Below are positions 59,604-64,000 of a stretch of 64,000 bases of DNA, piece by piece. A model generated the notes under the pieces. The model was not told the origin of the DNA, did no database searches, and saw only the letters and a list, made by a program, of their open reading frames with translations. The stretch lies in contig JAYRJU010000004.1 of NCBI GenBank assembly GCA_041906145.1, forward strand, positions 62,001 through 126,000, given 5' to 3'. Source of the DNA: SHVO01 sp041906145 (GTDB taxonomy: Bacteria > Pseudomonadota > Alphaproteobacteria > Rhodospirillales > Rhodospirillaceae). Made by a program: the position numbers and the translations under genes. The stretch's first letter is position 1, and the number at the start of each line of letters is the position of its first letter.

Positions 59604-61160
59604 ATGTCGTCGAATTCCCTGCAGTATAGCGGTATCAAACTTGCGATCGTCATCATCGTAACGATCGCCGGTTTCATCTTTGCCGCGCCGAACTTCTTGC
59701 CGGCCAGCGTGCGGACAAATCTACCGCATTGGATGAAGCCTTTGCCTCTCGGGCTCGATTTGCGCGGGGGCTCCTATCTGCTGATGGAAGTCGATACCAG
59801 CGCGATCGCCAAGGAACAGCTGAACGACCTAACCGAAATAGCGCGCGCCGCGTTGCGCGAAGCCAAACTCGGGTACCGTACGCTGCGTGCGACAGACGAG
59901 GGGGTGTTCGTCACCCTGACGAAGCCGGAAGATGCAGCAGATGCGCGGGCTGCGATCGCTAAAGCGGCGGTCGGCATGACGGTCGAGAGCGTGGACCCGG
60001 AACGCATCCGCATTTCAGTCCCGGACAATGTACGCCGTGACCGTGAGATTTCGGCGGTTACGCAGTCGCTTGAGATCGTCCGCCGCCGTATCGACGAATT
60101 CGGCACCAGCGAACCCAACGTCCAGCGTCAGGGCCGCGACCGTATCATCGTTGAACTTCCCGGCGTCGATGAGCCGGAGCGAATCAAAAACCTCATCGGT
60201 CAAACGGCGAAGTTGACCTTCCATCTGGTCGAACCCGGCGCATCCGCGGGTCGCGAGCTTCCCGCCGGCACGATGCTGATGCCGTCCTCGCAGGATCCTA
60301 ACTTCAATTACGTCGTGCGCCGCCGGGTCGAAGTCTCGGGCGAGCGGCTTGTGGACGCGCAGGCAGGCTTCCAGAACGGTCAGCCGATCGTGAACTTCCG
60401 CTTCGATACGGCGGGCGGGATGGCCTTCGGCCGCACCACCAGCGCCGCCGTCGGCGAAAGCCTGGCCATCGTGCTTGACGATAAAGTCATCAGCGCACCG
60501 CGCATCAAATCGGCCATCGTCGGGGGCGCCGGATTCATCGAAGGCGTCGGTGACGTTAAGGCGGCGCAGGATCTCGCGCTTCTGCTGCGCGCCGGCGCAC
60601 TCCCCGCGCCATTGATCGTCCTTGAAGAACGCACCATCGGTCCTAGCCTCGGGGCGGACTCCATCGACGACGGGGCTACGGCCAGTATCGTTGGCATGAT
60701 TCTCGTCGGCATCTTCATGATAACGGCGTACTTCCGCTTCGGAGTGTTCGCCGTCATTGCTCTCGCCGTGAACCTCATTCTCCTGCTCGCGGTGATGAGC
60801 CTCGTTGGCGGAATCCTGACCCTGCCGGGTATCGCGGGTATCGTGCTCACGATGGGCATGGCCGTCGATGCCAACGTCCTTATCTACGAGCGCATGCGCG
60901 ACGAGTGGGGTTCAGGACGAACGCTATTGAACGGCCTCACATCTGGCTTCAGCAATGCCGTTACCACCATCACAGACGCCAACATTACCTCGCTGATCGC
61001 GGGCATCCTCTTGTTCTTCCTGGGCAGCGGTCCGGTGCGCGGATTCGCCGTGACGCTGGTGCTCGGGATCTTAACTTCAATGTTCTCGGCCATCATGATC
61101 ACACGGCTCCTCGTCGCGCTGTGGTTCAAGTATTCCAAGCCGAAGACAGCGCCGATTTAA
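59604..61160 (+). CDS. secD: Protein translocase subunit SecD
   Basis: A 518-residue RND-fold protein: N-terminal helix, the periplasmic P1 domain (GLDLRGGSYLLMEVD, RRRIDEFGTSEPNVQRQGRDRIIVELPGV), and a C-terminal block of five membrane helices with the SecD motifs APLIVLEERTIGPSLG, GMAVDANVLIYERMRDE (proton path Asp). It uses proton flow to finish translocation through SecYEG. Confidence 0.96.
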   Translation: MSSNSLQYSGIKLAIVIIVTIAGFIFAAPNFLPASVRTNLPHWMKPLPLGLDLRGGSYLLMEVDTSAIAKEQLNDLTEIARAALREAKLGYRTLRATDEGVFVTLTKPEDAADARAAIAKAAVGMTVESVDPERIRISVPDNVRRDREISAVTQSLEIVRRRIDEFGTSEPNVQRQGRDRIIVELPGVDEPERIKNLIGQTAKLTFHLVEPGASAGRELPAGTMLMPSSQDPNFNYVVRRRVEVSGERLVDAQAGFQNGQPIVNFRFDTAGGMAFGRTTSAAVGESLAIVLDDKVISAPRIKSAIVGGAGFIEGVGDVKAAQDLALLLRAGALPAPLIVLEERTIGPSLGADSIDDGATASIVGMILVGIFMITAYFRFGVFAVIALAVNLILLLAVMSLVGGILTLPGIAGIVLTMGMAVDANVLIYERMRDEWGSGRTLLNGLTSGFSNAVTTITDANITSLIAGILLFFLGSGPVRGFAVTLVLGILTSMFSAIMITRLLVALWFKYSKPKTAPI

Positions 61161-61172
61161 GGAAGCGTTCCC

Positions 61173-62141
61173 ATGGCCGTTCGCCCCTTCATCCACTATC
61201 TGCCCAGCGAGTTTCATCTCGATTTCATCGGGGTGCGTTTCTTCCCGATGATGCTCTCCTCCATCATCACCGTTGTAGCCCTGATTTCGATCCTGACTCA
61301 GGGTTTCAATCTCGGTATCGACTTCGCCGGCGGCGTACTGCTTGAAACGCGCTCCGAGCGCGCGGTCAATATCGAGGAGCTTCGCAACGACTTCGCGAAA
61401 TTGAACGTTGGGGAAGTCAGTATCACCACCGCTAGCCCAGATGGCCGCGATCTCATGATCCGCGTTCAGCAGCAAGAAGGCGGTGACCAAGCGCAGAACG
61501 AAGCCTTGAAGAAGGTCCAGAGCGCGTTGCCGAGCGATCTCAAGGTCGTACGTACGGAAGTCGTAGGTCCTAAAGTCGGCGCCGAGCTGATGATTGATGG
61601 CGCCTTGGCCGTGGCATTGGCGCTGATCGGCATCGCGATCTACGTTTGGCTGCGTTTCGAATGGCAGTTCGCGCTCGCCGCGCTTCTGTCGCTCACGCAT
61701 GACGTGGTGGCCGTACTCGGCATGTTCTCGCTCTTCCAGCTCGAGTTCAATTTGACCGTAATCGCGGCGGTGCTCGCCATTGCCGGCTACTCGGTCAACG
61801 ATACCGTGGTCGTGTTCGACCGTATCCGCGAACTCCTGCGCAAATACCGCAAGATGCCGTTGGCCGACCTTTTGAACCTCGCATCCAATCAGGTGTTCGC
61901 GCGCACGCTGCTGACGACCGCCTCTACCTTCGTCGCGACCCTCGCGCTGCTCGTCGCCGGCGGTGACGTGCTCCGTCCGTTCAGCATCGCGATGACGTTC
62001 GGCGTCGTGATCGGCGTTTATTCGACCATCTACGTCGCCAAGCCGATCCTGATCTATACGGACTTGCGCCGTGAAGACACGCCGGGCGCGGGCAATGCTC
62101 CTGTGCCGGAATACGAGCGCGCGCCCAAGCCGGCTGAGTAA
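61173..62141 (+). CDS. secF: Protein translocase subunit SecF
   Basis: A 322-residue partner of SecD: first helix FFPMMLSSIITVVALISIL, GIDFAGGVLLETRS, EVVGPKVGAELMIDGALAVALALIGI, and GYSVNDTVVVFDRIRE (conserved Asp of the proton path). The C-terminal tail is Pro-rich. 12 bp after secD. Confidence 0.96.
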   Translation: MAVRPFIHYLPSEFHLDFIGVRFFPMMLSSIITVVALISILTQGFNLGIDFAGGVLLETRSERAVNIEELRNDFAKLNVGEVSITTASPDGRDLMIRVQQQEGGDQAQNEALKKVQSALPSDLKVVRTEVVGPKVGAELMIDGALAVALALIGIAIYVWLRFEWQFALAALLSLTHDVVAVLGMFSLFQLEFNLTVIAAVLAIAGYSVNDTVVVFDRIRELLRKYRKMPLADLLNLASNQVFARTLLTTASTFVATLALLVAGGDVLRPFSIAMTFGVVIGVYSTIYVAKPILIYTDLRREDTPGAGNAPVPEYERAPKPAE

Positions 62142-62146
62142 CGCCC

Positions 62147-62527
62147 ATTTCGGTCAACCTCACGCGCCAAACGACGGGTTCGCAGCCGCAGATCCAAAAG
62201 TACGGCAGCGGCGGTTTCCGTGTCGCCAATGAGGAATACCGGGGCTCGATCATCGTCCACCCGGGGGGCGTGATCCCTTGGGCGATCACGGGCGTTGCGG
62301 ACCTTTCTCTGGAGACCCTCGCGCCGGTTCTGGAACTCGCGGGCACGCTGGATGTCTGCTTGATTGGGTGCGGGGCCAAGCTCTTGCCGATCCCACTGGC
62401 TCTTCGCAACAAGCTCAAAGAGGCCGGTGTCCCCCACGATCCTATGGACACCGGCGCCGCGTGCCGCACCTACAACGTCCTCGCGGGCGAGGGGCGCGCA
62501 GTGGCGGCGGCTTTGATCGCGGTTTAG
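62147..62527 (+). CDS. Mth938-domain (DUF498) protein with probable ATT start
   Basis: The frame is open from 62138 to TAG 62527 and encodes the complete domain (QIQKYGSGGFRVANEEYRGSIIVHPGGVIPWA, LIGCGAKLLPIPLALRNKL, GVPHDPMDTGAACRTYNVLAGEGRAVAAALIAV). No ATG, GTG or TTG lies between the upstream in-frame stop (62135) and GTG 62270, which would delete a third of the fold. ATT 62147 would give 126 residues, the family's usual length. Neighbour order (secF, Mth938 protein, phytoene synthase-like) is the common one. Related NDUFAF3 helps complex I assembly. Confidence 0.78.
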   Translation: MSVNLTRQTTGSQPQIQKYGSGGFRVANEEYRGSIIVHPGGVIPWAITGVADLSLETLAPVLELAGTLDVCLIGCGAKLLPIPLALRNKLKEAGVPHDPMDTGAACRTYNVLAGEGRAVAAALIAV

Positions 62528-62569
62528 CCGCGCCACTGCTGTCATTCTCCTGCGCGCCAAACGCGGCCT

Positions 62570-62607
62570 AATCCAAAGAGAAAGGGCTGACCCTTTCGGA
62601 TCAGCCC
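62570..62607 (-). terminator. Terminator of the urate-oxidase-N-type gene
   Basis: On the minus strand GGGCTGATCC-GAAA-GGGTCAGCCC (one mismatch) followed by TTTCTCTTT, 35 bases after the stop at 62642. Confidence 0.75.
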
Positions 62608-62641
62608 CGGCTCCGGTTTGGTCTCTTACGTAGTGCGCCGA

Positions 62642-63232
62642 CTACAAGTGCATCTGACCGGTCATGCACAGCAGCATGGCCAGCGACAGCAGCGTATTAA
62701 TGCGCGAGAACAGCATGGCGGTACGGGCGGCCTTGGCTTTCACGTCCGCTTCCACCTGCACGATCCCAAGAGCTTTCTTCTGGTTCGGCCAAATCACGAA
62801 CCAGACGTTGAACCACATGATGATCGCCAGCCACATGCCGACGCCGATGATGGTTGCCTGACCGGTCATCTGGCCCAGCATCAGAGCGTCCACGAGATAG
62901 CCCGACAGGTGTGCGACGATCAGACCCGTAATGAGGGTGACCATGGCAGCCCAGCGGAAGTAGAACAATGCGGCCGGAGCGATGACCTTTCCGATCGCCG
63001 GCTTCTGTTCGTCCGGGATCTTGGGCATGCTCGGGATCTGCACGAAGTTGAAATACCAGAGCAGACCGATCCACATGACGCCGGCGGCGACATGGAAGTA
63101 GCGGAACAGCCAGCTCCAGAATGTGATGTCGAAAGAGTCGTTTCGTTGGAGACCGACGATCAGGAACACGATGATCGCCAGCACGATGGCGGCGATGACG
63201 GTGTTCCGGAGATTAGTGAGAACGGCACTCAT
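62642..63232 (-). CDS. Urate-oxidase-N-type (PF06181/DUF989) membrane protein, no cytochrome domain
   Basis: A 196-residue protein with about five membrane helices: TVIAAIVLAIIVFLIVGL, WSWLFRYFHVAAGVMWIGLLWYFNFVQIP, FRWAAMVTLITGLIVAHLSG, IIGVGMWLAIIMWFNVWFVIWPNQKK. This matches the membrane part of PuuD-type urate oxidase. The cytochrome c domain of full PuuD is absent, so urate oxidation itself is doubtful. Conserved His (RYFHVAAG) could bind haem. ATG 63232 is chosen over 63256 because AAGGGGAA precedes it. Confidence 0.85.
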   Translation of the reverse strand: MSAVLTNLRNTVIAAIVLAIIVFLIVGLQRNDSFDITFWSWLFRYFHVAAGVMWIGLLWYFNFVQIPSMPKIPDEQKPAIGKVIAPAALFYFRWAAMVTLITGLIVAHLSGYLVDALMLGQMTGQATIIGVGMWLAIIMWFNVWFVIWPNQKKALGIVQVEADVKAKAARTAMLFSRINTLLSLAMLLCMTGQMHL

Positions 63233-63416
63233 GGGATTCCCCTTTTTGTGAGCCACATTGCGCGGTGCGGCCGACCCGTTAGATCCTCCCGTCGGCCCGC
63301 GCGAGGGTTGCTATGTTACTCCATTTCCCGCACGGTGCAAACTTCTGGTGCCAAAAGATGAACAAACTCAAATCCTTAAAGAAATCGCTTTGCAATAACC
63401 TCGTAATGAATTGGGC

Positions 63417-64000
63417 ATGAGCTACATCGCCGATCACGTTCGACGCGACGATCACGACCGTTATCTATGCGCACTCTTCGCATCCTCGGCCGTGCGCGAG
63501 GACTTGTTCTCCCTCTACGCGTTCAACGCCGAGGTCGCGAAAGTGCGCGAAAGCGTGAGCGAGCAACTCATCGGACGCATGAAGCTGCAATGGTGGCGCG
63601 ATCTGATAGCTACGATTTATGAAGGCCGCGACGTTCCGAAAGGGAACCCGGTCGTCCAGTCTCTTGCGGATATCATCCAGCGCCACGGCCTCGCGCGCGA
63701 TGATTTCGAAACGCTGCTCGATACCCGCGAGCGGGATGTGGGGGATGAGAACTTCGCCGACGTCGCAGATCTTGAAACGTATGCCGATGGGACGTCCGCG
63801 CGCCTCACGTCGCTTGCGCTTCAGATTTTGGGTGCGACGGACGAGGCCAGCCGCGTGGCTGGACGTCATGTCGGGATTGCCTGGGCGCTCACGGGCCTGA
63901 TGCGGGCGGTGCTCTTCCAGGCGAAAGCCAACCGCGTACTTTTACCGCAGGATCTTTTAACGGACGCCGCCCTCACACCCCACGATGTTCAGGAGCGCCG
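63417..64000 (+). CDS. Squalene/phytoene synthase-family protein (3' truncated by window edge)
   Basis: 194 codons are present before the window ends. Seen: REDLFSLYAFNAEVAKVRESVSEQLIGRMKLQWWRDLI (first substrate region), LLDTRERDVGDENFADVADLETYADGTSARLTSLAL (aspartate-rich helix and YADGTS, degenerate relative to real synthases) and HVGIAWALTGLMRAV. In this neighbourhood relatives are NDUFAF6-like rather than carotenoid enzymes, and the Mth938 neighbour (NDUFAF3-like) supports a complex I assembly role. This is inference. Confidence 0.8.
   Translation, partial: MSYIADHVRRDDHDRYLCALFASSAVREDLFSLYAFNAEVAKVRESVSEQLIGRMKLQWWRDLIATIYEGRDVPKGNPVVQSLADIIQRHGLARDDFETLLDTRERDVGDENFADVADLETYADGTSARLTSLALQILGATDEASRVAGRHVGIAWALTGLMRAVLFQAKANRVLLPQDLLTDAALTPHDVQER

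Overview
The window is a contiguous piece of a GC-rich alphaproteobacterial chromosome. The evidence is the GcrA cell-cycle regulator (17.4 kb), a PopZ-type DUF2497 polar organiser (24.8 kb), DUF1491, an HWE/HisKA_2-type sensor kinase, GTTC-N7-GTTC (LexA) and GGAAC-N16-CGTT (EcfG) promoter motifs, and the gene order argS / SPOR / nagZ / M50 protease / scpA / scpB / tatABC / serS / surE / pcm / LysM-M23 / yajC / secD / secF. I cannot fix the genus. No insertion sequences, prophage or CRISPR arrays were seen; most genes look native.

Layout. 0-5.3 kb: end of an MFS exporter, a YqaA-type membrane protein, a cold-shock protein beside an IF-1 paralogue, and a LysR regulator divergent from methylmalonate-semialdehyde dehydrogenase. 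5.3-8 kb: a two-gene DNA-repair operon, a radical SAM protein plus a DUF4130-UdgX uracil-DNA glycosylase, with a perfect alphaproteobacterial SOS box at its start. 8-22 kb: a flavoprotein, small envelope proteins, a copper chaperone, an ABC-F ATPase, a sensor kinase, MotA, GcrA, a hydroxyacid dehydrogenase, an MBL hydrolase coupled to 3-methyladenine glycosylase, and an RNA methyltransferase just downstream of tRNA-Cys and tRNA-Asn. 22-33.5 kb: pcm-like methyltransferase, TolC, PopZ (with 28 consecutive prolines), ValS, IlvD, a frameshifted methyltransferase, exonuclease III, a DUF922 protein and ErpA.

33.5-46.9 kb is accessory. From what I know of related genomes I expect xth/erpA/dgt/argS to lie close together; here they are separated by two blocks of stress-type genes. 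These include a Gln-rich disordered protein with a hemerythrin, a 19-cysteine copper-storage-like protein, an Fe-permease-like membrane protein, an Arg/Gly/Gln-rich disordered protein, tandem cysteine-rich secreted paralogues, a single-domain response regulator and a probable small RNA. Three perfect EcfG-type (general stress response) promoters sit in correct position and orientation here: before the Gln-rich/hemerythrin operon, before the copper-storage gene, and before the small RNA, whose C-rich hairpin loop followed by a terminator resembles the Caulobacter stress sRNA GsrN. I read this region as a general-stress-response island for metal and oxidative homeostasis.

46.9-64 kb is the conserved housekeeping string: arginyl- and seryl-tRNA synthetases, condensin partners ScpA/ScpB, the Tat translocase, envelope enzymes, and the Sec accessory complex YajC-SecD-SecF. 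It is followed by an Mth938-domain gene with no ATG/GTG/TTG start, a urate-oxidase-N-type membrane protein and the start of a phytoene/squalene synthase-family gene.
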